From positions 23,982 through 87,981 of the forward strand of contig NZ_JAAIIJ010000018.1 in NCBI RefSeq assembly GCF_012932445.1: 64,000 bases of DNA, read 5' to 3'. Both the position numbers and the translations under genes were made by a program. This DNA comes from Bifidobacterium panos (GTDB taxonomy: Bacteria > Actinomycetota > Actinomycetes > Actinomycetales > Bifidobacteriaceae). Below are positions 1 through 8,213 of the stretch, one piece after another. The notes below the pieces were generated by a model. It had not been told where the DNA came from and did not search any database. It was given only the letters and a program-made list of their open reading frames with translations. How positions within the stretch are numbered: the stretch's first letter is position 1; each line of letters starts with the position of its first letter.

Positions 1-394
1 CCTGGTTGGGGTTCGGCAGCTCGAACTCGATGCCTTCCGGCGGGTTCACGGTGATGGTGTGCGAATAGCCGAGGAAGAACTCGATGCCCTTGCCCTTGGC
101 CACGGCACGATAACCGGTGCCGATGATGTCCAAGGTCTTGGCATAGCCCTCGTGCACGCCCTTGACCATGCCGGCGATGATGGAGCGGCTCAGGCCGTGC
201 TTGGCACGGGTGGGGCGCAGATCGTCTGCCGGAGTGAGCACAATCTCATTGCCTTCGACGGTGCCGGTGACACCTTCGGGAATAACGTAGGAGTCGGAAC
301 CCTTCGGACCCTTGACCGAGAAGTTCTGACCGTCAATCTTGACTTCCACGCCAGCCGGGATGGCGACGGGGAGCTTACCAATATGCGATGCCAT
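1..394 (-). CDS. rplF: 50S ribosomal protein L6, 3' part cut by the window edge
   Basis: The translation starts MASHIGKLPVAIPAGVEV and contains the L6 pattern of an N-terminal beta domain followed by SRSIIAGMVKGVHEGY. L6 binds 23S rRNA helix 97 near the sarcin-ricin loop. The ATG at 394 follows a purine-rich RBS (complement of ctctcctttc). The gene is 17 bp downstream of rpsH, in the usual spc operon order. About 130 of some 179 residues are present; the C-terminus lies outside the window. Identity is certain. Confidence 0.97.
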   Translation of the reverse strand, partial: MASHIGKLPVAIPAGVEVKIDGQNFSVKGPKGSDSYVIPEGVTGTVEGNEIVLTPADDLRPTRAKHGLSRSIIAGMVKGVHEGYAKTLDIIGTGYRAVAKGKGIEFFLGYSHTITVNPPEGIEFELPNPNQ

Positions 395-411
395 AATTCA
401 GCTCTCCTTTC

Positions 412-810
412 TCACCACACGTAGGCGACGATCTCGCCGCCGATGCCCCGGTCGAGGCATTCCTTCTGGGTCAGCAATCCCGACGAAGTCGAGATGATCG
501 CGATACCAAGGCCACCGAGCGGCATCGGCAGGGCGTCGGACTTTGCGTAGCGACGCAGGCCCGGCTTGGAGATGCGCTTGATGCCCTGGATGGAACGCTC
601 GCCGTTGGGGCCGTACTTGAGGGTGACCTCAAGCGTCTGGCCGACCTTGGCTTCCTTCGCGGAGAAGTCCTTGATAAAGCCTTCGCGCTTCAGAATTTCG
701 GCAATGTTCGCTTTGAACTTGGAGTACGGCATATCCACGGTTTCGTGCTTTGCCGCGCTCGCATTACGCAGACGCGTAAGCATGTCTGCGATTGGATCTG
801 TCATTGTCAT
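412..810 (-). CDS. rpsH: 30S ribosomal protein S8
   Basis: A full-length 132-residue S8 begins [17 protein letters not shown], the family N-terminus, and ends with the conserved [12 protein letters not shown] block that contacts 16S rRNA helix 21. It is an early-binding central-domain protein of the small subunit. It lies between rpsN (85 bp upstream) and rplF in the spc operon. In other bacteria S8 is the translational repressor of spc; no obvious S8-site mimic was recognised here. A start at the second Met (MTDPIADM) is also possible. Confidence 0.97.
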   Translation of the reverse strand: MTMTDPIADMLTRLRNASAAKHETVDMPYSKFKANIAEILKREGFIKDFSAKEAKVGQTLEVTLKYGPNGERSIQGIKRISKPGLRRYAKSDALPMPLGGLGIAIISTSSGLLTQKECLDRGIGGEIVAYVW

Positions 811-895
811 GTGGGCTAGTGCCCTTTCTCGCCGTGGTTTCCGCCGCCTGTCTGCCTCTATCGCAGACCCGGCCGCGGACCTTCAGCGTCGATGT

Positions 896-1081
896 TTACC
901 AACTGGACTTCGTAACGCCGGGCAGCTCGCCGCGATGGGCCTTCTCGCGAAGGCAGATGCGGCACAGGCCGAACTTGCGGTACACGGAATGGGGACGACC
1001 GCAGACCTGGCAGCGCGTGTAGCCGCGCACCTTGAACTTCGGGCTGCCGGCCGCCTTGTTCTTCAGAGCGGTTTTTGCCAT
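896..1081 (-). CDS. rpsN: 30S ribosomal protein S14, zinc-binding type Z
   Basis: This 61-residue protein carries CQVCGRP and CRICLRE, the four-cysteine zinc site of the short C+ S14 form. S14 sits in the head of the 30S subunit. The gene begins 1 bp after rplE ends, so the two are probably translationally coupled. Its position in the spc operon marks it as the housekeeping, zinc-dependent paralogue; bacteria with two S14 genes usually keep the cysteine-free copy elsewhere under zinc control. Confidence 0.97.
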   Translation of the reverse strand: MAKTALKNKAAGSPKFKVRGYTRCQVCGRPHSVYRKFGLCRICLREKAHRGELPGVTKSSW

Positions 1082-1082
1082 A

Positions 1083-1658
1083 TCAGTTCTCCTTGAAGGG
1101 GAAGCCCAGGTGCTTGAGCAGCGAGTGAGCTTCCTTGTCGTCCTTGGTGCTGGTCACCACGGTGATGTCCATACCACGCTGGTGATCAATCTCATCGGGA
1201 TCGATCTCGTGGAACATGGACTGCTCCGTGAGGCCAAAGTTGTAGTTGCCCTGGCCATCGAACTGCTTGCCGTTGATGCCGCGGAAATCGCGGATGCGCG
1301 GCAGAGCCAGAGTCAGGAGGCGGTCGAGGAACTCCCACATGCGCTCGCCACGCAGGGTGACGTACGCGCCGATGGCCTGGCCCTCACGCAGATGGAACTG
1401 CGCGACGGACTTCTTGGCCTTGGTGATCTTCGGCTTCTGACCGGTGATCAGGGTGAGATCCTTGACGGCGCCCTCGATGAGCTTGGAGTCGCGTGCGGCG
1501 GCACCGACGCCCATGGAGACGACGACCTTCTGGATGCGCGCAACCTGCATGGGGTTGGAGTACTTGAACTCCTTCTCCAGCTCGGGCACGATCTGCTCGT
1601 TGTACTTCTGCTTCAAGCGCGGAGTTGCCGGCGCTTCGACGGTAGTGGTGTCGCTCAT
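1083..1658 (-). CDS. rplE: 50S ribosomal protein L5
   Basis: This 191-residue L5 contains the family blocks [38 protein letters not shown] and the C-terminal [15 protein letters not shown]5 binds 5S rRNA and contacts the P-site tRNA. It carries a short N-terminal extension ([13 protein letters not shown]) seen in actinobacterial homologues. Its start overlaps the rplX stop by 4 bp (ATGA), which indicates coupling. There is nothing unusual about it. Confidence 0.97.
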   Translation of the reverse strand: MSDTTTVEAPATPRLKQKYNEQIVPELEKEFKYSNPMQVARIQKVVVSMGVGAAARDSKLIEGAVKDLTLITGQKPKITKAKKSVAQFHLREGQAIGAYVTLRGERMWEFLDRLLTLALPRIRDFRGINGKQFDGQGNYNFGLTEQSMFHEIDPDEIDHQRGMDITVVTSTKDDKEAHSLLKHLGFPFKEN

Positions 1659-1990
1659 GCCAGCTCCTTCCCGGACTTCTTGGCGACGCGCACGCGCACG
1701 GTCTTAACCTTGCCGTCGCGAGCCTCTTCCTTCACGGTCACGCCCACACGGGTCGGCTGCTTCGTCTCCGGGTCGATCAGCATCACGTTGGAGCGATGGA
1801 TCGGCGCCTCGACGGAGACGATGCCCGCCTGCTGACCCTGCTGGGTGGCGCGCACGTGCTTCTTAACGATCTGAACACCTTCGACAATCAGACGGTCGTC
1901 GGCGAGCACGCGGGTGACGGTGCCCTCCTTGCCGCGATCCTTGCCGCGGATGACCTTGACCTGATCGCCGCTCTTGATCTTGGCTACCAT
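1655..1990 (-). CDS. rplX: 50S ribosomal protein L24
   Basis: The protein has 111 residues and starts [20 protein letters not shown], the KOW motif that defines L24, an assembly-initiator protein near the exit tunnel. The start lies 2 bp from the rplN stop, and the 3' end overlaps rplE by 4 bp. The C-terminal part is basic ([14 protein letters not shown]). Standard length for actinobacteria. Confidence 0.97.
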   Translation of the reverse strand: MVAKIKSGDQVKVIRGKDRGKEGTVTRVLADDRLIVEGVQIVKKHVRATQQGQQAGIVSVEAPIHRSNVMLIDPETKQPTRVGVTVKEEARDGKVKTVRVRVAKKSGKELA

Positions 1991-1992
1991 AA

Positions 1993-2361
1993 TCAGATCA
2001 CCTCCGGGGCGAGGGACACGATGCGCATGAAGCGCTTGTCGCGCAGCTCACGGGCAATCGGGCCGAAGATACGAGTGCCCTTGGGTTCACGGCCGGAGCC
2101 GAGAATCACAGCGGCGTTCTCGTCGAACTTGATGTAGGAGCCGTCCGCGCGGCGGTGCTCCTTGACGGTGCGGACGACGACGGCCTTGACCACGTCGCCC
2201 TTCTTGACCGATCCGCCAGGGATCGCGTCCTTGACCGAGGCGACAATGACATCGCCCAGGCCGGCATAGCGTCGCTTCGATCCACCGAGCACGCGAATGG
2301 CAAGGATCTCCTTGGCACCCGTGTTGTCGGCGACATGAAGCCGCGTTTCCTGCTGAATCAT
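1993..2361 (-). CDS. rplN: 50S ribosomal protein L14
   Basis: A canonical 122-residue L14 beginning [18 protein letters not shown], with the signature block around [15 protein letters not shown]. It sits at the subunit interface and contacts bridge B8. In the classic arrangement rplN is the first gene of the spc operon. Here a 111-bp gap with a strong hairpin (2396-2445) separates it from rpsQ, consistent with a transcription-unit or processing boundary. Confidence 0.97.
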   Translation of the reverse strand: MIQQETRLHVADNTGAKEILAIRVLGGSKRRYAGLGDVIVASVKDAIPGGSVKKGDVVKAVVVRTVKEHRRADGSYIKFDENAAVILGSGREPKGTRIFGPIARELRDKRFMRIVSLAPEVI

Positions 2362-2395
2362 TGATTCTCCTTAGCCGAGCTGGTTCTCCCCGCAC

Positions 2396-2445
2396 ACTGA
2401 GCGCGAGCGATGCACCCGAAAAGAGTGCCCTCGCTCACGCTCAGT
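2396..2445 (-). promoter_or_regulatory. Stem-loop in the rpsQ-rplN gap
   Basis: Arms ACTGAGCGCGAGCGA (2396-2410) and TCGCTCACGCTCAGT (2431-2445) pair over 15 positions with one wobble around a 20-nt loop. There is no U-run after it on the coding strand, so it is not a canonical terminator. It lies exactly at the S10/spc boundary and could act as an attenuator or an RNA-processing site. Confidence 0.6.
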
Positions 2446-2472
2446 GGACGGCGAGCCTTGCCGAACTGTTGT

Positions 2473-2733
2473 TTACTTGGCGCGTTCGATGATGCTATCG
2501 AGACGCCAACGCTTGGTCTTGCTCAGAGGCCGAGTCTCCATAATACTCACGAGGTCGCCAACGTGGGCGTCGTTGTGTTCATCATGGACCTTGACCGTCT
2601 TGGTGGAACGAACGACCTTGCCGTACAGCGGGTGGGTCGAACGCTTCTCAAGCTCCACGGCAATCGTCTTGTCCATAGCCTCGGACACGACGTAGCCGCG
2701 GCGAACCTTGCGGAAGTTGCGCTCTTGAGCCAT
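2473..2733 (-). CDS. rpsQ: 30S ribosomal protein S17
   Basis: The 86-residue protein starts [17 protein letters not shown] and has the S17 OB-fold blocks [22 protein letters not shown] and [16 protein letters not shown]. It is a primary 16S rRNA binder of the 30S body. The ATG at 2733 is chosen because GGAG lies 8 nt upstream; an in-frame GTG at 2739 is less likely. It overlaps the end of rpmC closely, as in other S10 operons. Confidence 0.96.
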   Translation of the reverse strand: MAQERNFRKVRRGYVVSEAMDKTIAVELEKRSTHPLYGKVVRSTKTVKVHDEHNDAHVGDLVSIMETRPLSKTKRWRLDSIIERAK

Positions 2734-2735
2734 GT

Positions 2736-2990
2736 TCACTTCTCCTTAACGGTTTCAGCGGCGGCCTGCTCGGTGCTGATGCCAAGCTCGCGTTCGCGCA
2801 GCACGGTGTACATGCGGGCGATGTCGCGCTTGACGGCCTTGAGACGAGCCGTGTTCTCAAGCTGACCAGTGGCGGACTGGAAGCGCAGGTTGAACAGCTC
2901 TTCCTTGGACTTCTTCAGGAAGCCCTCAATCTCCTCAGTGGTCTTCTCGTTGAGATTCTTGATGGAGTATTCTTCGGTTCCGACTGCCAT
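2736..2990 (-). CDS. rpmC: 50S ribosomal protein L29
   Basis: The protein starts [20 protein letters not shown] and contains the L29 core [20 protein letters not shown] followed by a basic helix. L29 lies at the tunnel exit beside L23 and helps dock SRP and trigger factor. The start at 2990 sits 1 bp from the rplP stop; a longer in-frame start at 3017 would overlap rplP and is rejected. The 84-residue form fits the family, with a short acidic C-terminal tail. Confidence 0.95.
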   Translation of the reverse strand: MAVGTEEYSIKNLNEKTTEEIEGFLKKSKEELFNLRFQSATGQLENTARLKAVKRDIARMYTVLRERELGISTEQAAAETVKEK

Positions 2991-2991
2991 A

Positions 2992-3411
2992 TCAGATGTC
3001 ACCGCCTTCACGTGCAATCACACGGCACTTCATGGGGAGCTTGTCGATGGCGCGGCGCAGGGCCTCGCGAGCGACTTCCTCCGAGACGCCACCGATTTCG
3101 AACATCACGCGGCCGGGGTGGATGTTGGCCACCCAGAATTCCGGCGTGCCCTTACCGGAACCCATTCGGGCACCGAGCGGGTGCTTGGTGAGCGGGCGAT
3201 CCGGGAAGATCGTGATCCACACGCGGCCACCACGCTTGATGTAGCGGGTCATGGCGATACGCGCGGCTTCGATCTGGCGGTTGGTCACGTAGGCCGGGGC
3301 CAGCGCCTGGATGCCGAAATCACCGAAGTTGATCTCGTTGCCGCCCTTGGACATGCCGGTACGCACGGGGCGGTGCTGCTTGCGATACTTGGTCCTCTTT
3401 GGGATAAGCAT
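2992..3411 (-). CDS. rplP: 50S ribosomal protein L16
   Basis: A 139-residue L16 beginning [15 protein letters not shown], with the conserved [12 protein letters not shown] and [14 protein letters not shown] blocks. It helps shape the A-site and the peptidyl transferase region. It lies 6 bp after rpsC and 1 bp before rpmC. Length and sequence are standard. Confidence 0.97.
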   Translation of the reverse strand: MLIPKRTKYRKQHRPVRTGMSKGGNEINFGDFGIQALAPAYVTNRQIEAARIAMTRYIKRGGRVWITIFPDRPLTKHPLGARMGSGKGTPEFWVANIHPGRVMFEIGGVSEEVAREALRRAIDKLPMKCRVIAREGGDI

Positions 3412-3417
3412 TCTTGC

Positions 3418-4242
3418 TCACTCCTTCGTTTCCGTGGCAGCGGGGGCCTCGGCAGCGGCAGGAGCAGCCTGGGCCTCAGTGGCCTGGGCGGTCTGCGGCT
3501 GGGCGGCGGCACCGGCGGCGGGACGCGAGCCACGGCGCGGGCGGCGATCGCCGCGACGGCCGGAGCGGTTGCCCTGCTGGGTCTGCTGCTCTTCGAACTC
3601 ACGTTCGGTCATATCGCCCTTGTAGATCCACACCTTCACGCCGATGCGGCCGTAGGTGGTCTTGGCCTCGAAGAAGCCGTAATCAATCAGGGCGCGCAGG
3701 GTCTGCAGCGGAACGCGACCCTCGCGGTAGAACTCGGAACGGCTCATTTCCGCGCCGCCGAGACGGCCGGAGAGCTTGATGCGGATGCCCTTGGCACCGG
3801 CGCGCATGGCGTCCTGCTGGGCCTTGCGCATGGCGCGGCGGAAGGTCACGCGGTTGGTCAGCTGCTCGGCGATGCCCTGAGCGACGAGCTGGGCGTCCAG
3901 CGCGGCGTTCTTGACCTCGAAGATGTTGAGCTGAACCTGCTTGCCGGTGATCTTCTCCAGCTTGGCGCGCACGCGCTCGGCCTCGGCGCCGCGGCGGCCA
4001 ATCACGATGCCCGGACGGGCGGTGTGAATGTCCACGCGAACGCGGTCGCGGGTGCGCTCGATGACGATCCTGCTGACGCCGGCGCGCTCGAGATCCTTGC
4101 TCATCTCCTTGCGGATCTGATCGTCCTCAAGCACGAAGTCGCGGTAACGCTCGCCGCTCTTGTTGGAATCGGAGAACCACTTGGAGCGATGGTTCTCAGT
4201 GATGCCCAGGCGATAGCCAAAGGGATTGATCTTCTGACCCAT
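3418..4242 (-). CDS. rpsC: 30S ribosomal protein S3
   Basis: The protein has 274 residues. The N-terminal KH domain (about 20-110, with [20 protein letters not shown]) is followed by the S3 C-terminal domain ([23 protein letters not shown]). S3 forms part of the mRNA entry site and its helicase activity. From about residue 215 there is a low-complexity tail: Gln/Arg/Gly rich, then Ala/Pro rich and acidic at the end. Such an extension is common in actinobacterial S3 and is probably disordered. It is 2 bp from rplV. Confidence 0.97.
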   Translation of the reverse strand: MGQKINPFGYRLGITENHRSKWFSDSNKSGERYRDFVLEDDQIRKEMSKDLERAGVSRIVIERTRDRVRVDIHTARPGIVIGRRGAEAERVRAKLEKITGKQVQLNIFEVKNAALDAQLVAQGIAEQLTNRVTFRRAMRKAQQDAMRAGAKGIRIKLSGRLGGAEMSRSEFYREGRVPLQTLRALIDYGFFEAKTTYGRIGVKVWIYKGDMTEREFEEQQTQQGNRSGRRGDRRPRRGSRPAAGAAAQPQTAQATEAQAAPAAAEAPAATETKE

Positions 4243-4244
4243 CT

Positions 4245-4604
4245 TTAGCGGGCTCCTTCCTTGTTGGCGACGACGACCGTGATGTGGCTGGTGCGCTTGT
4301 TGATGCGAGCGGCACGACCCTGGGCACGGGCGCGGAAACGCTTGAGCGTCACGCCTTCGTCCACATAGGTCTCCTTGACAACCAGATCGTTCTCGCGGAA
4401 CGGCTCGCCGGCCTTGTCGGCCTTGACGCGCGCGTTGGCGATGGCGCTCTCCAGAACCTTGCGAACCGGCAGGGACGCGGCCTGGGGGGCGAACTTCAAA
4501 ATGGTGACGGCTTCAGTCGCCTGCTTGCCTCGGATGAGGTCGACCATGCGGCGAGCCTTGCGCGGCGTCACGCGGACGTGACGAGCGATTGCTTTAGCTT
4601 CCAT
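4245..4604 (-). CDS. rplV: 50S ribosomal protein L22
   Basis: A 119-residue L22 with the opening [20 protein letters not shown] and the beta-hairpin region [25 protein letters not shown] that reaches into the exit tunnel, where macrolide-resistance changes map in other species. No extended or deleted hairpin is seen. It lies between rpsS (15 bp) and rpsC (2 bp). Confidence 0.97.
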   Translation of the reverse strand: MEAKAIARHVRVTPRKARRMVDLIRGKQATEAVTILKFAPQAASLPVRKVLESAIANARVKADKAGEPFRENDLVVKETYVDEGVTLKRFRARAQGRAARINKRTSHITVVVANKEGAR

Positions 4605-4619
4605 AAGTCATTCTCTCCT

Positions 4620-4898
4620 TTAGCGGCGGGCCTTCTTGTCGTCCTTCACGTGACCCTTGAAGGTCTTCGTGGGGGCGAACTCACCGAGCTTGTGGCCGAC
4701 CATCGACTCGGTGACGAACACCGGGACGTGCTTGCGGCCGTCGTGGACTGCGAACGTGTGTCCGATGAAATCGGGGGTGATCATCGAACGGCGGGACCAC
4801 GTCTTGATGACGTTCTTGGTGCCCTTTTCGTTCTGCTCGTCGACCTTCTTCTGCAAGTGGGCGTCGACGAAGGGGCCCTTCTTGATGCTACGAGTCAT
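4620..4898 (-). CDS. rpsS: 30S ribosomal protein S19
   Basis: A 92-residue protein starting [15 protein letters not shown], with the 16S-binding block [26 protein letters not shown]19 forms a complex with S13 in the 30S head. It is 14 bp downstream of rplB with an RBS overlapping the gap. Nothing unusual. Confidence 0.97.
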   Translation of the reverse strand: MTRSIKKGPFVDAHLQKKVDEQNEKGTKNVIKTWSRRSMITPDFIGHTFAVHDGRKHVPVFVTESMVGHKLGEFAPTKTFKGHVKDDKKARR

Positions 4899-4912
4899 CT
4901 TCTCGACCTTCC

Positions 4913-5743
4913 TTACTTGCGGTTCTTACCATTCGGACGACGACGAACAATCATCTTGTTCGAAGCCTTCTTCGGACGGCGGGTGCGCACTTCGCCCTTG
5001 CCCCACGGGGAAACCGGCGGCTTGCCACCGCGGGTACGACCGCCGTGCGGGTGGTCGACCGGGTTCATGGACTCACCACGGGTGATCGGGCGCTTGCCCA
5101 TCCAGCGGGCGCGACCGGCCTTGCCGAGCTGCACGTTGGCGTGGTCTTCATTGCCGACCTCACCGACGGTGGCGCGGCAGCGCGCGTCGACGTTGCGGAT
5201 TTCGCCGGACGGCATACGCAGCTGAGCGTAAGCGCCGTCCTTGGCGACGAGCTGCACAGCGGCACCGGCGGAACGCGCGATCTTGGCGCCGCCCAGCGGA
5301 CGCAACTCGATGGCGTGCACAATGGTACCGGTGGGGATGTTGCGCAGAGGCAGGTTGTTGCCCGGCTTGATGTCGGCCTGGGCACCGGTCTCGATGACAT
5401 CTCCCTGCTTGAGGCCCTTCGGCGCGATGATGTAGCGCTTCTCGCCGTCCGCATAGTGCAGGAGGGCGATGTTGGCGGTGCGGTTCGGGTCGTACTCGAT
5501 GTGAGCGACCTTGGCGGGCACGCCGTCCTTGTCCCAGCGACGGAAGTCGATGAGACGATACTGGCGCTTGTGGCCGCCGCCGCGATGGCGGGAGGTCATG
5601 CGGCCGTAAGAGTTGCGACCGCCGGTCTTTGACAGTTTGCGAACCAGCGACTTCTCAGGCGTGGAGCGCGTGATCTCGGAGAAATCCGAGACGGAAGCGT
5701 TGCGGCGGCCTGCAGTCGTCGGCTTATATACGCGGATAGCCAT
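4913..5743 (-). CDS. rplB: 50S ribosomal protein L2
   Basis: A 276-residue L2. The N-terminal OB domain is followed by an SH3-like domain, and the C-terminal block [21 protein letters not shown] contains the conserved histidine needed for peptidyl transferase activity. It is one of the most conserved ribosomal proteins. It sits 36 bp after rplW and 14 bp before rpsS. Confidence 0.98.
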   Translation of the reverse strand: MAIRVYKPTTAGRRNASVSDFSEITRSTPEKSLVRKLSKTGGRNSYGRMTSRHRGGGHKRQYRLIDFRRWDKDGVPAKVAHIEYDPNRTANIALLHYADGEKRYIIAPKGLKQGDVIETGAQADIKPGNNLPLRNIPTGTIVHAIELRPLGGAKIARSAGAAVQLVAKDGAYAQLRMPSGEIRNVDARCRATVGEVGNEDHANVQLGKAGRARWMGKRPITRGESMNPVDHPHGGRTRGGKPPVSPWGKGEVRTRRPKKASNKMIVRRRPNGKNRK

Positions 5744-5779
5744 AATGTAGTTCTTCCTTTAACTTTTCTCGGCTAGCCT

Positions 5780-6076
5780 TCAGTTACCGAAGATGTCGAT
5801 CGTCTGCCCCTCGGCCACGGTGACGATGGCGCGCTTCTGGTTGACGCGCTGACCGAAACCGGTGCGGGTGCGCTGGCGCTTGCCGGCGCGGTTGAGGGTG
5901 TTGACATTCGTCACCTTGACATTGAAGATCTCTTCAACAGCTTGCTTGATCTGCACCTTGTTCGCGTTCGGGGCCACCACGAAGGTGTACTGGCCACGAT
6001 CGGAAGCGGCGTAGCTCTTCTCGGAGACGACGGGCTTCAGAATCACGTCATGAGACGGCTTGTGAATAGCGACCAT
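5780..6076 (-). CDS. rplW: 50S ribosomal protein L23
   Basis: A 98-residue protein with [17 protein letters not shown] at the start and [22 protein letters not shown] in the middle, the L23 signature. L23 is the docking platform for trigger factor and SRP at the tunnel exit. It starts 5 bp after rplD ends, in standard S10 order. Confidence 0.97.
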   Translation of the reverse strand: MVAIHKPSHDVILKPVVSEKSYAASDRGQYTFVVAPNANKVQIKQAVEEIFNVKVTNVNTLNRAGKRQRTRTGFGQRVNQKRAIVTVAEGQTIDIFGN

Positions 6077-6081
6077 CTAAA

Positions 6082-6741
6082 TCAGGCCTCCTTCGGCTCG
6101 GTCTTCGCCGCGACGAAAGCCTCGAGAGCTTCCTTGGTGAAGACGACGTACTGCGCGGTGACCACGTCGTACGTGTTGAGCTGATCAACGAAAATCGGGT
6201 GAACGGTCGGGATGTTGCGCACGGACAGCCACTCGTTCACGTTGTCGCGCGTGAGCACGACGGTGGTGAACTTGTTGTCGGTGACCGGGCTCAGCGCGGC
6301 GACGGCCGTCTTGGTGGACGGGGCGTCGGCCACGGCGAAGTCCACGACGGCGATGCGGCCGGCGTTGGCGCGGTCGGACAGCACGTACTTGAGGGCTGCG
6401 GCCTTCATCTTCTTCGGGGTGCGCTGGTCGTACTTGCGCGGCTGCGGGCCGAACACGACACCACCGTGATACCACTGCGGAGCGCGGGTTGAACCCTGGC
6501 GGGCGCGACCGGTACCCTTCTGCTTCCACGGCTTCTTGCCGCCGCCGGAAACATTGGCGCGGGTCTTGGTGGCGTGGGTGCCCTGACGAGCGGCGGCCAG
6601 CTGGGCCACCACAACCTGGTGGATCAGCGGCACATGCGCCTGCACGTCTTCGGCGGAAATGCCGAACAGCTCGGCCGGAGCCTTGACGGTGCCGGTCTTG
6701 GCGCCCTTGGCGTCAGTGACGTTCAGAGTAACGTTTGCCAT
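6082..6741 (-). CDS. rplD: 50S ribosomal protein L4
   Basis: A 219-residue L4 with the tunnel loop region (THATKTRANVSGGGKKPWKQKGTGRARQGS) that carries macrolide-resistance positions in other bacteria. In E. coli L4 represses the S10 operon at the leader; whether this holds here is not visible. It lies 6 bp from rplC and ends with an acidic tail (AAKTEPKEA). Confidence 0.97.
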   Translation of the reverse strand: MANVTLNVTDAKGAKTGTVKAPAELFGISAEDVQAHVPLIHQVVVAQLAAARQGTHATKTRANVSGGGKKPWKQKGTGRARQGSTRAPQWYHGGVVFGPQPRKYDQRTPKKMKAAALKYVLSDRANAGRIAVVDFAVADAPSTKTAVAALSPVTDNKFTTVVLTRDNVNEWLSVRNIPTVHPIFVDQLNTYDVVTAQYVVFTKEALEAFVAAKTEPKEA

Positions 6742-6747
6742 GGTTTA

Positions 6748-7398
6748 TCAGGCTCCCTTCACTGCCGAACGGACGAGAACGATGCCGCCCTTGGGGCCGG
6801 GAATGGCGCCCTTGATGGCGAGGATGCCGTTCTCAACATCCGCGGAAACGATGGTGAGGTTCTGCACGGTGGAGGTCACATGACCCATGCGGCCAGCCAT
6901 GCGCTTGCCCTTGAGAATGCGGCTCGGGGTGGCGCAGGCGCCGACCGAACCGGGGCGACGCTCGTTCTTGTGCGAGCCGTGGGTGCGGCGGTAGGACTTG
7001 AAGCCCCAGCGCTTGATGGTGCCGGCGAAGCCCTTGCCCTTGGTGGTGCCGGTCACGTCAACCTCGGTGCCCTCGGCGAACACTTCGGCGGTCAGCTCCT
7101 GGCCGACCTCATATTCGGCGGCGTTGTCCTCGCGCACCTCGACGAGGTGACGACGCGGCGTGACGCCCGCCTTGGCGAAGTGGCCGGCGAGCGGCTTGGT
7201 CACCTTGGTCGGGTCGATCTGGCCGTAGCCGATCTGAACGGCGGTGTAGCCGTCGGTCTCATCGGTCTTGACGGCGGTCACCACGTTGGTGGACACGTCG
7301 ACCAGCGTGACGGGAACGAAGAAGCCGTTCTCATCCCACACCTGGGACATGCCGAGCTTCTTGCCCAGCAGCGCCTTGCGATCTGCTCTTTGCGACAT
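6748..7398 (-). CDS. rplC: 50S ribosomal protein L3
   Basis: A 216-residue L3, with [21 protein letters not shown] at the N-terminus and the central loop [21 protein letters not shown] that approaches the peptidyl transferase centre. It initiates 50S assembly. The gene starts 17 bp after rpsJ. Standard length and sequence. Confidence 0.97.
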   Translation of the reverse strand: MSQRADRKALLGKKLGMSQVWDENGFFVPVTLVDVSTNVVTAVKTDETDGYTAVQIGYGQIDPTKVTKPLAGHFAKAGVTPRRHLVEVREDNAAEYEVGQELTAEVFAEGTEVDVTGTTKGKGFAGTIKRWGFKSYRRTHGSHKNERRPGSVGACATPSRILKGKRMAGRMGHVTSTVQNLTIVSADVENGILAIKGAIPGPKGGIVLVRSAVKGA

Positions 7399-7415
7399 AG
7401 CGGTTCCTCCTCCCC

Positions 7416-7724
7416 TTACAGCTTGATCTCGATGTTGACATCCGCGGGCAGGTCGATGTGCATCAGGGAATCCACGGCCTTGGGGGTCGGGTCCACGATG
7501 TCAATGAGGCGCTTGTGCGTGCGCATCTCGAAATGCTCGCGAGAATCCTTGTACTTATGAGGAGAACGGATAACGCAGAACACGTTCTTCTCGGTCGGCA
7601 GCGGAACGGGGCCAACAACAGTCGCGCCCGCGTTCGTCACCGTTTCGACGATCTTCTTCGCCGATTGGTCGATGACCTCATGGTCATAGGACTTAAGCCT
7701 GATACGGATTTTCTGTCCCGCCAT
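7416..7724 (-). CDS. rpsJ: 30S ribosomal protein S10 (NusE)
   Basis: A 102-residue S10 beginning [22 protein letters not shown] and containing the loop [34 protein letters not shown]10 works in the 30S head and as the antitermination factor NusE. It is the first gene of the operon. The RBS is GA-rich (AGAAAGGGCGG upstream of ATG 7724). Its roughly 490-bp upstream region holds a possible leader peptide ORF and three phased palindromes. Confidence 0.98.
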   Translation of the reverse strand: MAGQKIRIRLKSYDHEVIDQSAKKIVETVTNAGATVVGPVPLPTEKNVFCVIRSPHKYKDSREHFEMRTHKRLIDIVDPTPKAVDSLMHIDLPADVNIEIKL

Positions 7725-7752
7725 TGCCGTCCGCCCTTTCTAGCGATTTGTC

Positions 7753-7791
7753 TTACTGTTTACCAACCTGTTCAAGGGCACCGGCGCGCAT
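7753..7791 (-). other. Possible 12-residue leader ORF upstream of rpsJ
   Basis: On the minus strand an ATG at 7791 opens MRAGALEQVGKQ and stops at 7753, 28 bp before rpsJ. It is preceded by AAGGGAGG at good spacing, a stronger RBS than many genes here. It is seen only as sequence; expression is inferred. It may act as a leader peptide for the S10 operon or be a chance ORF. The rest of 7792-8012 shows no gene. Confidence 0.35.
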
Positions 7792-8014
7792 GGCCTCCCT
7801 TGGACATACGTCCGTGTGGCGGTCATCCGACATCAGTGCGCGAACCTTGGGACCACTGGTGGGCAATCCCTTGTCCGCGCTCGCTTTTTTGATTCCAATT
7901 TGCGAGCCCAATTCAGGCAACTTGCTTATTGAACCACCGAGGCGGGACTAGGGGGTTTATGGCGTGTCGATGCATACAGCGTGGCGTAAAGGCGATCTTT
8001 TTAGCCCCGTTACC

Positions 8015-8144
8015 AATCGGACAATATAGTGTCCGATTCGTCATGAAGAGGAACATACGCATTACCAATCAGACATAAAAATGTCCGATTCGTCACGAAG
8101 ACAGACACACGCATTACCAATCGGACAATATACTGTCCGATTGG
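8015..8144. repeat. Three phased palindromes with an exact 52-bp period
   Basis: Three copies of AATCGGACA, 6 bp, TGTCCGATT are centred at about 8026, 8078 and 8130, exactly 52 bp apart. The middle copy has AATCAGACA in the left arm. The third extends to a perfect CCAATCGGACA/TGTCCGATTGG. The bases between the palindromes (gaggaacatacgc, gacagacacacgc) are less conserved. The array lies between recQ and rpsJ, both on the minus strand, so it is downstream of recQ and upstream of the S10 operon. Operators of a dimeric regulator or mRNA hairpins are both possible. Confidence 0.8.
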
Positions 8145-8213
8145 TCACGGAAAGGAGCGCGAAAGGTCGCCAAAGGAGACGACGGGAACGATGACGACGA
8201 AAACGAGGAACAC

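Noticed and set aside
2869..4248. A 459-codon plus-strand frame across rpmC, rplP and rpsC
   Set aside because: Antisense shadow of conserved ribosomal protein genes in high-GC DNA.
8015..8144. Possible CRISPR array
   Set aside because: Only three palindromic units with a fixed 52-bp period and partly similar spacers, no cas genes nearby; spacing and palindromes fit an operator array better.
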